Positions 42,164 to 51,032 of a DNA stretch of 64,000 nt are shown here, one piece after another (the first letter of the stretch is position 1; each line of letters opens with the position of its first letter). The stretch spans positions 1,054,001-1,118,000 of the forward strand of contig JBLWXV010000002.1 in the NCBI GenBank assembly GCA_048267245.1, written 5' to 3'. The position numbers and the translations under genes are program-made. This DNA comes from JBLWXV01 sp048267245. Its GTDB lineage: Bacteria > Bdellovibrionota > Bacteriovoracia > Bacteriovoracales > Bacteriovoracaceae. The notes beneath the pieces were generated by a model. It made no database searches and was not told where the DNA came from. It saw only the letters and a program-made list of their open reading frames with translations.

Positions 42164-42895
42164 CTAGGGCCCAAAGGACTTGGCAAAAGTTCTCTTGTGG
42201 AGAATATCGCCTGTGCGAGAAAAGATAACTACTTGAATAAGTGCCTCTTTGTGATCACCTAGATTATTAAAGCTCACTTCAACCGGACGAAAGCGAGATG
42301 TGACAAAGCTCTCTCCGCGGTTAAAAGTGATACTAAAATCTTCAGCACCAAAGGCCCCGCGAGGATACATCTGAAGAATGTCCCCAGTTTTCATGGCCAC
42401 AAAAATATAGCCGGCGAGGCGTTCATTCTCTTTTGTGGTGTTAACGATATTAAAGCGAATATTCGTTTTGCCATTGGCGACGTCGGCTTCCAAATTCTCT
42501 AGCGCAAAGGATGGGTTGCCAGTAAGGTCTTGCATCCCAGGTGCAGCTCTAAAGAGGTTTAGAGGCATATAAGCGCTGTCGCCACTGCCACCTGCCAGGC
42601 GCTCCTCAAAGAGCTTAGCCTCGGTCTCTAGTTTCTTAATTTGCCCTGCTAGTTCAACATTGGTATTTCGAAGCTCTTTTATGATTTCAGGTTCACGTCT
42701 TTCGGCTTGCAGTGAGATTGTTTTAAAGTAGACCGCAATCACCAATAGGGCAAAACAGCTTATAAAAGCAATGAGTGGCAAAATGATTAAAAGTTTTTTT
42801 AGCAGCGGGCGATTGACTTCAAAGTAGCTTGGCGCTTTTACTTCATCATAGAGAATGAAGCTTAAGTTCTTATCGCTTTTTGGTGAACGTGCCAT
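42164..42895 (-). CDS. Inner-membrane protein with coiled coil and periplasmic domain
   Basis: The 243-residue protein has one membrane helix (about residues 34-56) after a short cytoplasmic N-terminus. A coiled coil follows (about 62-102), then a beta-rich periplasmic domain (FNIVNTTKENERLAGYIFVA). I do not recognise a named family. It lies between L,D-transpeptidase and bactofilin genes and is coupled to the former by a TAATG overlap. It could link a cytoplasmic bactofilin scaffold to the periplasmic enzyme; that is inference from context only. Confidence 0.7.
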   Translation of the reverse strand: MARSPKSDKNLSFILYDEVKAPSYFEVNRPLLKKLLIILPLIAFISCFALLVIAVYFKTISLQAERREPEIIKELRNTNVELAGQIKKLETEAKLFEERLAGGSGDSAYMPLNLFRAAPGMQDLTGNPSFALENLEADVANGKTNIRFNIVNTTKENERLAGYIFVAMKTGDILQMYPRGAFGAEDFSITFNRGESFVTSRFRPVEVSFNNLGDHKEALIQVVIFSRTGDILHKRTFAKSFGP

Positions 42896-44004
42896 TAGAG
42901 ACTCTCACTCTCAGCGGGAGCTGGGCCAGAGGACTTAGCTTCGCCAGCGAGATCTCTGGCAGTGCGGTATTCCATAATCTGAGAGGCGTTCTTTGTTTTA
43001 AAAAAGCGTAGAGTCGGTCTAAAGGCAATAGTGTCGTCTATGTTTGCTTCATCAATGCCATTCTTAGTCCAATTTTCTGAGACAATCTTCCAATTGTAGT
43101 AGTCGTCTTGTTTGAGAAAGAGAGTTTTCTTTCCCAGGTCCTTAACGGTGTTACTTGAATAATTTTGTTTGAAAGTAACCACCGCGTAATCACTGGCCTG
43201 GGTAATTGAGATATCACTTAGGGCGATGCTTGGTACTCCAGGGGCCAGAAAGACGGCGCGCTTATACTGGCGATAGGCTTCAAGAGAGCCGCGCACATCA
43301 TCTTTAAAGTCTTTGTGATAGTGCGAGATATAGCCTTCAAAATTTTCTGAACTCCAATCATTAACCCAAGTCTCTACAACACTTTGTATCTTAGCTCGCT
43401 CAGCCTGGAAGCTTTGAGCGCTGAGGAAGTGTTGGTGATGAACGACAACGATAGGAGTGCGGTAGAGCTCAAGATATTGAGAGATATCAATTAATTCGCT
43501 ATTTGCCGCAACCACACAGCCACGGCTATCAAGTCCTTTATCAATTCGCGTCTCATCGTTGGTTGAGTGCAGCCATATTCCGCCCCCAGTTTTTCCGGCA
43601 AAGCGGTCTACCGGGTTGGGGTAGTCCATCACAAAGGCACCGACGCCGTAGATCTCACCTTGTTTGCCATGGCGAGCGAGTAGGTCTTCGTGGGTGAGAA
43701 AGTCATTGAAAATATAAACACCCTCTGGTGTTCTAAAGTCGCCTTGAAAAAGTTTGTCCCCTGCCTTCTTTCCGCTGGCAATTGAATAACTCTTTACGAG
43801 CTCTGGCATACCGCCATTATTTCTGTAGAGGTACATCGTGTGAGTAGACTTCTCAACTACAATTGCATGGTGGGCAAAGTAGTTGTCTAGTTGGAGCAGG
43901 GCCTTTGGATAAAATTGTCCCGCAGTCCCCTCCTGGGCACTAAGCGTGGATACAATCCAGAGTTGACTCAGAATAAGGAGGAGCTTTAAAAGCGCTTTCT
44001 TCAT
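42895..44004 (-). CDS. L,D-transpeptidase with C-terminal SnoaL-like domain
   Basis: From ATG 44004 (TTGGAG six bases ahead) the protein has 369 residues with a signal peptide ending near TLSAQ. Residues about 45-190 are the YkuD domain with the catalytic pattern IWLHSTND followed by SRGCVVA. The C-terminal part from about residue 205 resembles SnoaL/NTF2-like domains (VNDWSSENFEGYISHYHKDF), seen in some L,D-transpeptidases. It probably modifies peptidoglycan cross-links. It heads an operon with the membrane protein and bactofilin genes. Confidence 0.88.
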   Translation of the reverse strand: MKKALLKLLLILSQLWIVSTLSAQEGTAGQFYPKALLQLDNYFAHHAIVVEKSTHTMYLYRNNGGMPELVKSYSIASGKKAGDKLFQGDFRTPEGVYIFNDFLTHEDLLARHGKQGEIYGVGAFVMDYPNPVDRFAGKTGGGIWLHSTNDETRIDKGLDSRGCVVAANSELIDISQYLELYRTPIVVVHHQHFLSAQSFQAERAKIQSVVETWVNDWSSENFEGYISHYHKDFKDDVRGSLEAYRQYKRAVFLAPGVPSIALSDISITQASDYAVVTFKQNYSSNTVKDLGKKTLFLKQDDYYNWKIVSENWTKNGIDEANIDDTIAFRPTLRFFKTKNASQIMEYRTARDLAGEAKSSGPAPAESESL

Positions 44005-44020
44005 GAATTCTCCAAGCGGC

Positions 44021-44080
44021 CTGGACCTGACAAGTATTATAACGCAAAGGTTCCATAGCGTTGAGGTCAGGTACATCCAG
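44021..44080. promoter_or_regulatory. Nested inverted repeats in the 5' region of the L,D-transpeptidase operon
   Basis: An outer stem (CTGG 44021-44024 with CCAG 44077-44080, and ACCTGAC 44025-44031 with GTCAGGT 44066-44072, with an ACAT bulge) encloses an inner stem (AACGC 44041-44045 with GCGTT 44058-44062). It may be a leader-RNA structure or a protein-binding site. The remaining gap to 44284 shows no gene. Confidence 0.45.
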
Positions 44081-44284
44081 ACCCTGTTTTTTAGTAAAAA
44101 CGAAGGTATGGCCATATTTTGAGGCAAAAAATGGGCCTCGGCAAGGATTTAAGGGCGTAAAACCTAGTAGGGGAGCTTTTTGGTCTATCATTTAGCGGTG
44201 GGTAAGACCTTCCATTTTGCAGGAGAGTCATCCCCTATTATCATAGAGTTAGGTGTGTAATCGACTCCATACAGAGATTGATAG

Positions 44285-46966
44285 ATGAAAATTGTCTTTT
44301 TTAGTCATGACGACGAACTCGAAGAATTTTTGCAAGACGCGCAAACGAGCGCTGATGTTGTCATGACCGACACATATAAAGATGCTGTGGCAGAAGTAGA
44401 AGACGCTCTTGATGAAGAGTTGCCGGTAGCACTCTTTCTCGATTTTGATACCAGTCGCAAAGATAGTGAGAAACTTAATAAAGAGTACTTAAAGAATAAA
44501 GAAGTTAGTCGCATCGTCTTTACTGAATCAATGAGTGTAAAGGAATTAAAAAAGCATCAAGACTCAAAGCTTGGTGCTCATGCGTATATGAGAAAGCCAC
44601 TTGGTGCAGAGGCGATCTCGGAACTCTTGCAAGATCTAAGAATCGCAGACGAAGCTGTTTTTGAATTTGAAAGCGATGATCTCTTTGACAGTATCCCAGT
44701 TGGTTCTGATACCACCACTCACGACGATGAGGATTCTTCCAGTCAGAGCGGAGTAGACTTCAGTGCAGCTGAAATGAAAATGGATACCCAAGTTCGCTAC
44801 CAGCTCGATCGCCACAACGTTCAAAGTGATAAGGGCTTTGACTTTAAAAACGAAACAAACGTTCGCATTCAGGCCATCTTTGATAGTGTGCTTGGCGATG
44901 TTTCTAGCGTGCACGATGAAATTGATGAAACTCAAGATGATGATAATTATGAATTTGAAACCAATCTTGCGGATGATGGCGAGGAGTCTGCTGCTGTAGC
45001 AGATGAGGCGGAGTCAATTGTTTTTGACTTTGCCGATAATGCTGATTCTGAAATTTTGGATGCTCCAGATGGAAAGCTTATGTCTAAACAAGAAGATGGT
45101 CAGGACGAGGAAAGCACCTTTGATGTTCTCGAACAGATGGAGAGTGAGCGCGAAGCTAGCCTTGTTGGTTATCGTCCACCTTCGCTTGAGGCCACTGGAG
45201 ATATTGAAATTCCTGATGAGTTTAGAACAGAGGGCGTGCAGTCAAGTGATGAGAGTGAAGATCTCCTGGCTTCAATAGATGAGGGCGAAGAGGACGAGGC
45301 ACTTGACTTTACTGGTGGCGACGATGAAGGCGCTCTAGAGTTTGGAATGCCCGCTGAAGAAGACGGCGCCGGACTTTCACTTGGTGCTGACGACGGTGAA
45401 GAGCTCGATCTTGGCGCAAACGAAGCGCAAGAGGAAGTAGCGGCCGATGCTGGGGGAGATCAAGGAATGGATCTCGCCATGGATGAGGACGATGGTGCCC
45501 TTGAATTTTCCGGGGCAGAGGACTTAGCTGACTCACAAGACGATCAAGAGAGTGCCGCCGAAGAAGTTGGAGGACTCGATTTAGGTGACGATGCAGGGGA
45601 ACTTGAGCTTGGTAGTGAAGAAAGTGACGATAATGCCGATGTCCTGATGCAATCGGGTGACGACGCAGATGATGACTTTGGTGCGCTTGATCTGTCTGAG
45701 TCAGATGATGACGAAGTAGAAAAAACAGTCGTAATGAGTGCTGATGATGGGGCCCTTAATTTTGATATGGGCGCCAGTGAAGAAGCTGATGCTGATCAAG
45801 AGCGCATGGATACGGCCGATATCGATTTTAGTAGTGATCTCAGTGAGAGTGATATTGACAGTGGCGATGAGGAGAGTCTTGTCGCCGGTGCTGAAGATGT
45901 CAATCTAGATGATGCTCTTACAGGTGTTACTGAGGAAGGTCTTGAAGAATTTGATTACACTGGGGCAAATCTAGATGCGAGTGATGAACTTGGAGAAGAG
46001 GACTTTTCTGATCTAGGTGATATGGGTGAAGGAATTGGTGAGACAACCGATCCAACTATGCTTGCCTCTGTGGTTGAAGACGAAGCAACTCTAAGTGAGT
46101 TTAATGATTTTAATGCTGGAGTTAGCACTGATGATGTAGGTGACTCCGACAATGATATGCTCGGGGCTTCCGAATTAGATGGTGAAGAGGATCTACTAGG
46201 GGCGAGTGAAGATGAAGAAGATTTTGACGACGATCTTCTCGCTCAGGGTTCTGATCCTGAGCCTGCGCCAACTAAAGCATCGGCGACAACTGGACATTCT
46301 CGCCCAGCGAGTGATCCAATTCTTGTTCAAACCTATGCTCAAGAAGAGATGGTGAGACATCAAGGTCTCATCAAACAACTAAGAGAAGAGCGTGAAGATC
46401 TCCTCAAACAAATTACTGATCTCAAGACTTCTGTACGCCTTTCTGAGAGTGAAAACCTTGGGCTTAGAGCAGAGCTCGATGAACTAAAAATTGAAAAGAG
46501 TATTATGAAAAAACGTGCCCAGCAGGATCTCGAGGAGATGAGATATGGGCTTAAATTGGCCGATGAGAAGCGTGAGATTTTTGAAGAGCGTGCGCGTAAA
46601 GTTCAAAAAGAGTTCGACAAGCTCAATCATAAGGTTCGCATTGACTTTAACACTGTCAAGCAAAGAGAGAAGGAGCTTGAAGGACAGCTTGAACTTCTTA
46701 AAATGGACTCCAGATCTCAAGTAGAGAGTCGGGATAAGAAGATTCTTGAACTCAAGCGCAAAATCGATGCCCTCGAATTCAATATGGAAAATGCTCATAT
46801 TAAAGAGCAAAAATCTAAAGAAGATAAAGTAAAACTTGAAGAGAAGCTTCATAAGGTGATGAAAACTCTTAGAAGTAGCATCAAAGTAATGGAAGACGAT
46901 CTAGAGATAGATAACCTGTTAGGTGAGGCTTATGATCCTAACAATGAAGGCGAAGCTTCCGAGTAG
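44285..46966 (+). CDS. Receiver - acidic repeat - coiled-coil protein (FrzS/AglZ-like layout)
   Basis: The 893-residue protein has three parts. Residues 1-120 are a receiver with acidic pocket residues Asp9/10, a likely phospho-acceptor Asp53 (ALFLDFD), Thr80 and Lys104 (YMRKP). Residues about 125-700 are a very acidic, probably disordered stretch including degenerate short repeats such as GALEFSG, GLDLGD and GALDLSE (about 335-495). Residues about 715-880 are a long coiled coil. The layout recalls FrzS and AglZ, polarity and motility proteins of Myxococcus, but no sequence homology is claimed. A diguanylate cyclase gene follows 19 bases later. Confidence 0.8.
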   Translation: MKIVFFSHDDELEEFLQDAQTSADVVMTDTYKDAVAEVEDALDEELPVALFLDFDTSRKDSEKLNKEYLKNKEVSRIVFTESMSVKELKKHQDSKLGAHAYMRKPLGAEAISELLQDLRIADEAVFEFESDDLFDSIPVGSDTTTHDDEDSSSQSGVDFSAAEMKMDTQVRYQLDRHNVQSDKGFDFKNETNVRIQAIFDSVLGDVSSVHDEIDETQDDDNYEFETNLADDGEESAAVADEAESIVFDFADNADSEILDAPDGKLMSKQEDGQDEESTFDVLEQMESEREASLVGYRPPSLEATGDIEIPDEFRTEGVQSSDESEDLLASIDEGEEDEALDFTGGDDEGALEFGMPAEEDGAGLSLGADDGEELDLGANEAQEEVAADAGGDQGMDLAMDEDDGALEFSGAEDLADSQDDQESAAEEVGGLDLGDDAGELELGSEESDDNADVLMQSGDDADDDFGALDLSESDDDEVEKTVVMSADDGALNFDMGASEEADADQERMDTADIDFSSDLSESDIDSGDEESLVAGAEDVNLDDALTGVTEEGLEEFDYTGANLDASDELGEEDFSDLGDMGEGIGETTDPTMLASVVEDEATLSEFNDFNAGVSTDDVGDSDNDMLGASELDGEEDLLGASEDEEDFDDDLLAQGSDPEPAPTKASATTGHSRPASDPILVQTYAQEEMVRHQGLIKQLREEREDLLKQITDLKTSVRLSESENLGLRAELDELKIEKSIMKKRAQQDLEEMRYGLKLADEKREIFEERARKVQKEFDKLNHKVRIDFNTVKQREKELEGQLELLKMDSRSQVESRDKKILELKRKIDALEFNMENAHIKEQKSKEDKVKLEEKLHKVMKTLRSSIKVMEDDLEIDNLLGEAYDPNNEGEASE

Positions 46967-46985
46967 ATTTATCCAAGGATGATTC

Positions 46986-47993
46986 ATGAGTAGTGTGCAA
47001 AAAGATATATTAAACCTTTTAGACTTTGTGGTGAAAGACTATCACTACCGCGAACCAAAAGATCTGTTTGGAGCGCTAGAGAATTTTCTTAATAAGAATT
47101 GGGCCGCAGGTCCTCTTTACGCCTTCTCACTTTCAAAGGAAAAATTTGGTGGCACTGGAGCTAGTCTAAAAAAGTGTCGTGGAGTGTGGAATCGCAAGAA
47201 GCTTCTTAAGAATTTCTCCGAAAAAGAGGCCGAATCTATTCTCTCTCGAATCATTTCCGCTGGACCAAAAACAGGTATGTGTGACTGGGACGATTCTCGC
47301 CTTATTATTCACGGCCCGGCCATTGAGGATCAACACTTTTTTGCTTTTTGTGAAGTCAAAGAGAAGCCAGATGCAGAGCTTCTGGGGCCAATGATGGAAT
47401 ATGTTGAGAGTATGTTGAGACAAATCTCTCGCCAAATGAAGCTTGATCACTTGCAATCTCTAGTTCACATGGACGATGTGACGGGACTTTATAATCAACG
47501 CAAACTTCTTCTTGATCTCGATGCCTGCATTGAGCGCTTTCACAAAATTCAAGAGCCCTTTGCCGTTTTATTTGTTGATATTGATCACTTCAAACAAGTC
47601 AACGATGGACATGGGCATATTGTAGGAACTCAACTACTGGCCGAAGTGGCCAGTGTCTTGAGAGGAGTCTTGCGCGAGTCTGATCTGTGCTATCGCTACG
47701 GAGGAGATGAATTTGTGATTATTATCCCCGGGTCAAATGGGGATGAGGGGAGAATCATTGGCGAGCGTATCCTCAGTGCTATTAGAGGAAAGAATTTTGA
47801 AATCGCCGACATTGATGATGGCAAAGATGCTCACCGCTTAAAACTCTCTGCTTCTATCGGTGTCGCGGGCTTTCCAGAGGACGCTCGCACAAGAGACGAA
47901 GTACTCTCGATCGCTGATAAAATGATGTATCAAGCAAAAGAATCTGGTCGAGGTCAGGTCTGTAGGGCAGGAGAGCTCTTCTCTAGCACTTAG
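46986..47993 (+). CDS. GGDEF diguanylate cyclase
   Basis: The 335-residue cytoplasmic protein has a GAF-like N-terminal region (about 1-150) and a full GGDEF domain. The catalytic site YGGDEF is at 238-243, metal ligands lie in LFVDIDHFK (about 195-203), and an inhibitory RxxD site (RESD, 230-233) sits five residues before the motif. It should make cyclic di-GMP from GTP with product inhibition. It is directly downstream of the receiver/coiled-coil protein, with a metallophosphoesterase gene 10 bases further. Confidence 0.93.
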   Translation: MSSVQKDILNLLDFVVKDYHYREPKDLFGALENFLNKNWAAGPLYAFSLSKEKFGGTGASLKKCRGVWNRKKLLKNFSEKEAESILSRIISAGPKTGMCDWDDSRLIIHGPAIEDQHFFAFCEVKEKPDAELLGPMMEYVESMLRQISRQMKLDHLQSLVHMDDVTGLYNQRKLLLDLDACIERFHKIQEPFAVLFVDIDHFKQVNDGHGHIVGTQLLAEVASVLRGVLRESDLCYRYGGDEFVIIIPGSNGDEGRIIGERILSAIRGKNFEIADIDDGKDAHRLKLSASIGVAGFPEDARTRDEVLSIADKMMYQAKESGRGQVCRAGELFSST

Positions 47994-48003
47994 GCCAAAA
48001 AAT

Positions 48004-49086
48004 ATGCGCTATATTGTCGTCAGTGATTTTCATCTAGGTAAGGGACGCTTTCTAAAAAATGGACAGCTCAACCTGCTAGAAGACTTCCTAGAGGATGAGC
48101 GCTTTGCAGAGTTTTGCGATTACTTTTCAAGCTCTAAAAATTTTCTTGCAAATATTCACCTCGTTTTAAATGGAGATATTCTCAATCTCATTCAAATCGA
48201 TGTGGATGGAATATTTTCTCATCTTCAAGATGAAGAATTTTGTCTGCGCGCTCTCGAATCTATCATTCGAGGTCACCCGATTTTCTTTGAGTCTCTTCGA
48301 AAATTCATGGCAACCCCTAATAAAAAACTCACCTACGTAATTGGAAATCACGATGCGGGTTTGGCGTTTGAGCGAGTCTCGCAGCGACTCAAGGATGAAG
48401 TTGGGGGAGAGATTAATATCGTTCATCACCTTGAAGAGAATGGACTTCATATTGAGCACGGACATCGCTTTGAAGCGGTGAACTCTACTCCCAGGGATAA
48501 ATTCTTTGTTAAAGGGCCGCGGGGCCGAGAAATTTTGAATCTTCCATGGGGAAGTCTCTTTTGCTTAAATGTACTTCCAAGCCTAAAAAAAGAGCGCCCA
48601 CACATAGATAAAGTTCGGCCCATGGGCGCCTATCTCAAGTGGTGCTTTCTGCACGATTTTACTTTTTTTATCAGGGCCTTCTGGGTGGTTTTTAAATACC
48701 TTCGAAGTACACGAACAGATACCTACACTAAACATAACCGCAATTTTTTTACCACCTTTAAGATTCTTAAGCAGATCACTATCTATCCTATTTATAGCCG
48801 GCAGGCGCGCTCAATTCTCAAGCGACGCCCTCACTTGCATACCGTTGTTATGGGTCACACGCATCTCCTTGAGTGGAGGCGCTTTCCAGAGGGCAAGTAC
48901 TACTTTAACTCAGGCACCTGGGATGAGATTCCCTCAGTGGATCTAGGGCTTCACTCTGAGTCAAAAAAACTTAGTTATGTAGAGCTTGAAGTACACATTC
49001 CGACCAAGACTCTTCGAAAAGGTGCCCTAAATGTCTGGCACGGCAAGTGGAGACCTTACCGTAGTGAGATCACTACAAACCTTTAA
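48004..49086 (+). CDS. Calcineurin-like metallophosphoesterase (LpxH-related)
   Basis: The 360-residue protein has the full two-metal phosphoesterase motif set: DFH near residue 8, NGD (LVLNGDILN), GNHD (VIGNHDAG), HGH (IEHGHR) and GHTH (VMGHTHLLEW). It resembles UDP-2,3-diacylglucosamine hydrolase LpxH and its relatives but is longer than LpxH (about 240 residues), with an inserted region of about 100 residues. It may act on lipid or nucleotide diphosphates. It follows the diguanylate cyclase with a 10-base gap; a purine-poor leader suggests coupling to the upstream gene. Confidence 0.82.
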   Translation: MRYIVVSDFHLGKGRFLKNGQLNLLEDFLEDERFAEFCDYFSSSKNFLANIHLVLNGDILNLIQIDVDGIFSHLQDEEFCLRALESIIRGHPIFFESLRKFMATPNKKLTYVIGNHDAGLAFERVSQRLKDEVGGEINIVHHLEENGLHIEHGHRFEAVNSTPRDKFFVKGPRGREILNLPWGSLFCLNVLPSLKKERPHIDKVRPMGAYLKWCFLHDFTFFIRAFWVVFKYLRSTRTDTYTKHNRNFFTTFKILKQITIYPIYSRQARSILKRRPHLHTVVMGHTHLLEWRRFPEGKYYFNSGTWDEIPSVDLGLHSESKKLSYVELEVHIPTKTLRKGALNVWHGKWRPYRSEITTNL

Positions 49087-49170
49087 CTTCCCTATTTTCC
49101 TTAACCTAAGAGAAATTGAGTTATCAACCGAGGGGGTATCAGCGTTAAAATAGGTTAGCGGACTACCATC

Positions 49171-50451
49171 ATGATAAAGAATAAAGTTTTAGTCTATTTA
49201 CAGGATGAAACCTTGAGGGATCAGCTTTCTGTTGTCCTTGAAGGTCTCTACGATTTAAAAGTTACAACGGTAGTTGGACTTGAGGGCGTATTGCGCTCGC
49301 TTGATAAGAATCAGTATGTCGCAAATATTTTTTCACGTGATAATAAGGGATCCAGTGAATTAGGAAGCTTCTTTGATAACCTCTCTCGCTTTGGTCACTC
49401 ACTTGAGTACAGCGCTGAAAAGGGTCTAAAAAAATTCTTTGAAGATTGTGATCAAGGACTAAATGCTCATAAATTTTCACACGAACTCTATTGTCCTATT
49501 TCGCTCTCACGTCTAGATGTACTCGCCAAGCACAAAGGGCTTCATCCTGAATTATTTGTTAAGCTCAAGTCTGGTCGCTTTGTGAAAGTTCATCCCGGAG
49601 AGGAGCGAATTGAAAAAGAGCGAGTTGAGGAATTTAGAGAGCGTGGGGTAAATGCCTTCTATCTAAAACGCGAGGACTTCAATTCTTTTGTACTCGCCAA
49701 TTTCTCAGAACTCAGTGAGTTCTTAACTACAGCTCAAAGTGGGCCAGTTGAAGAACTTGAAGAGAGTGCCCTCGTTGTTCATCAAAAACTTATGCAGGCC
49801 ATTCGCGATAGCTTGATGGTTGAGTTAAAAATTCCCGAGCATGTTCTAAATGAATCCTCTCAATTTCTAGATATACTCATTGCCAATGGCCCACTCAAGG
49901 CGCCATGGTTTAACCGCCTAGAGAGTATTGCAGAGGGGACAAATTATATAGAGAGGCTTGGAGTGCTCACGGCGCATTTTGGTTGTTGGATTCTCTCTCA
50001 TAGCGCCTATAACGAAAAGAAGTGGTATGAAAAATTTGTCAGCGCCTCTTTAATCATGGATCTCTCCCTTCAGGATGAGAAGATGGCAAGAGTTAGAGTT
50101 GTGCATGAAGGTTCAACTACCGTTGGCGTGCTTCAGGCCATGACTATTAAAGAGCATCCCCAGCGCAGTCTCGAACTCGCTGAATCGCTTATGTACGTTC
50201 ATCAAGATGTGATTAATCTTGTGGAACTTCATCACGAGAGATTTGATGGCACTGGTTTTCCCCGCAAGAGATTTGTGAGTCAGCTTCCCTCTGTCTCGAG
50301 GCTTTTTATACTGGCGCAGATGTGTGCGGATTTTTGGATTGAGAGTGAAGAGCGAGAAGACTTTAGAGCTAAGCTCTCAGAGCTTGCTGACAATCAAGCT
50401 CTGCGCTCTCTACACGAAGTTCTTAAAAATATGATCAAGTCACTTTCTTAG
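49171..50451 (+). CDS. Degenerate HD-GYP-like protein
   Basis: The 426-residue protein has an N-terminal part resembling a degenerate receiver plus a middle region also found in HD-GYP proteins (SGRFVKVHPGEERIEKERVEEF). The C-terminal half is HD-GYP-like. HHERFDGTGFP (354-364) corresponds to the HHExxDGxGYP motif. The metal motif HDxGK is replaced by MDLSL (Met296-Asp297). Active HD-GYP enzymes hydrolyse cyclic di-GMP; loss of this histidine suggests an inactive c-di-GMP receptor or scaffold. It lies downstream of a diguanylate cyclase. Confidence 0.78.
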   Translation: MIKNKVLVYLQDETLRDQLSVVLEGLYDLKVTTVVGLEGVLRSLDKNQYVANIFSRDNKGSSELGSFFDNLSRFGHSLEYSAEKGLKKFFEDCDQGLNAHKFSHELYCPISLSRLDVLAKHKGLHPELFVKLKSGRFVKVHPGEERIEKERVEEFRERGVNAFYLKREDFNSFVLANFSELSEFLTTAQSGPVEELEESALVVHQKLMQAIRDSLMVELKIPEHVLNESSQFLDILIANGPLKAPWFNRLESIAEGTNYIERLGVLTAHFGCWILSHSAYNEKKWYEKFVSASLIMDLSLQDEKMARVRVVHEGSTTVGVLQAMTIKEHPQRSLELAESLMYVHQDVINLVELHHERFDGTGFPRKRFVSQLPSVSRLFILAQMCADFWIESEEREDFRAKLSELADNQALRSLHEVLKNMIKSLS

Positions 50452-51032
50452 TGATTGATTGCCTTTCTCGTTGCCTTAGATGGAACCTTCGTTTTTACAT
50501 CGTGAATTTGATGGTCTTTCTTAGGCTTTGGAACTTTTGGTGATTTTGCTTTCTTGCTCGCAGGGGCCGCGGCACTGGTCTTTTTCTTTGCCACCTTCTT
50601 AGAAGTTTTCTTAGTCGACTTAGTCGCTGTTGACGCCTTAGGAGCGCTTTTCTTCGCTTTCTTAGAAGAAAGAGAGACATTCAAAGCAAGTCCCTCTGGA
50701 AGAGTGATACCGCGCTTATCTAGCATGGCCTCAACCTTCTTTTGGAGTCCTTCCAGATCCTTTTGGTGACTCTTGGCAAAGTCTTGGGCCTTCTTCACTT
50801 CCTTTGAAATGAGTTTTTCAACCTTAGTCTCTAGAGCCTCTCTCTCTTTTTTGAGTTTTGCAGCGAGCTTGGGTAGGTCTTTTTCAACCACATTTTTGAG
50901 CTCAGCTTCAGTTTGCTTCACAAACTCTTCAACACTTTTCTTGGCCTCACTGAGTGAGGTGTTTTGCGAGATAACCCCTTCAATTTCATTTTTTAATTTT
51001 CCGATATTTCCGAGGAAGTCTTGTAATTTCAT
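50448..51032 (-). CDS. Coiled-coil protein with histone H1-like basic tail
   Basis: The 194-residue protein has a helical coiled-coil N-terminal half (about 1-110), followed by a Lys/Ala/Pro/Ser-rich tail (about 125-180; KSTKKTSKKVAKKK) similar in composition to histone H1 or AlgP tails. The tail could bind DNA or RNA; the front half resembles phasin-like helices. No signal peptide is present. Its ATG overlaps the nadE stop in a TAATG junction, so it is translated with NAD synthetase. Its stop shares TTAG with the HD-GYP-like gene. Confidence 0.75.
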   Translation of the reverse strand: MKLQDFLGNIGKLKNEIEGVISQNTSLSEAKKSVEEFVKQTEAELKNVVEKDLPKLAAKLKKEREALETKVEKLISKEVKKAQDFAKSHQKDLEGLQKKVEAMLDKRGITLPEGLALNVSLSSKKAKKSAPKASTATKSTKKTSKKVAKKKTSAAAPASKKAKSPKVPKPKKDHQIHDVKTKVPSKATRKAINH

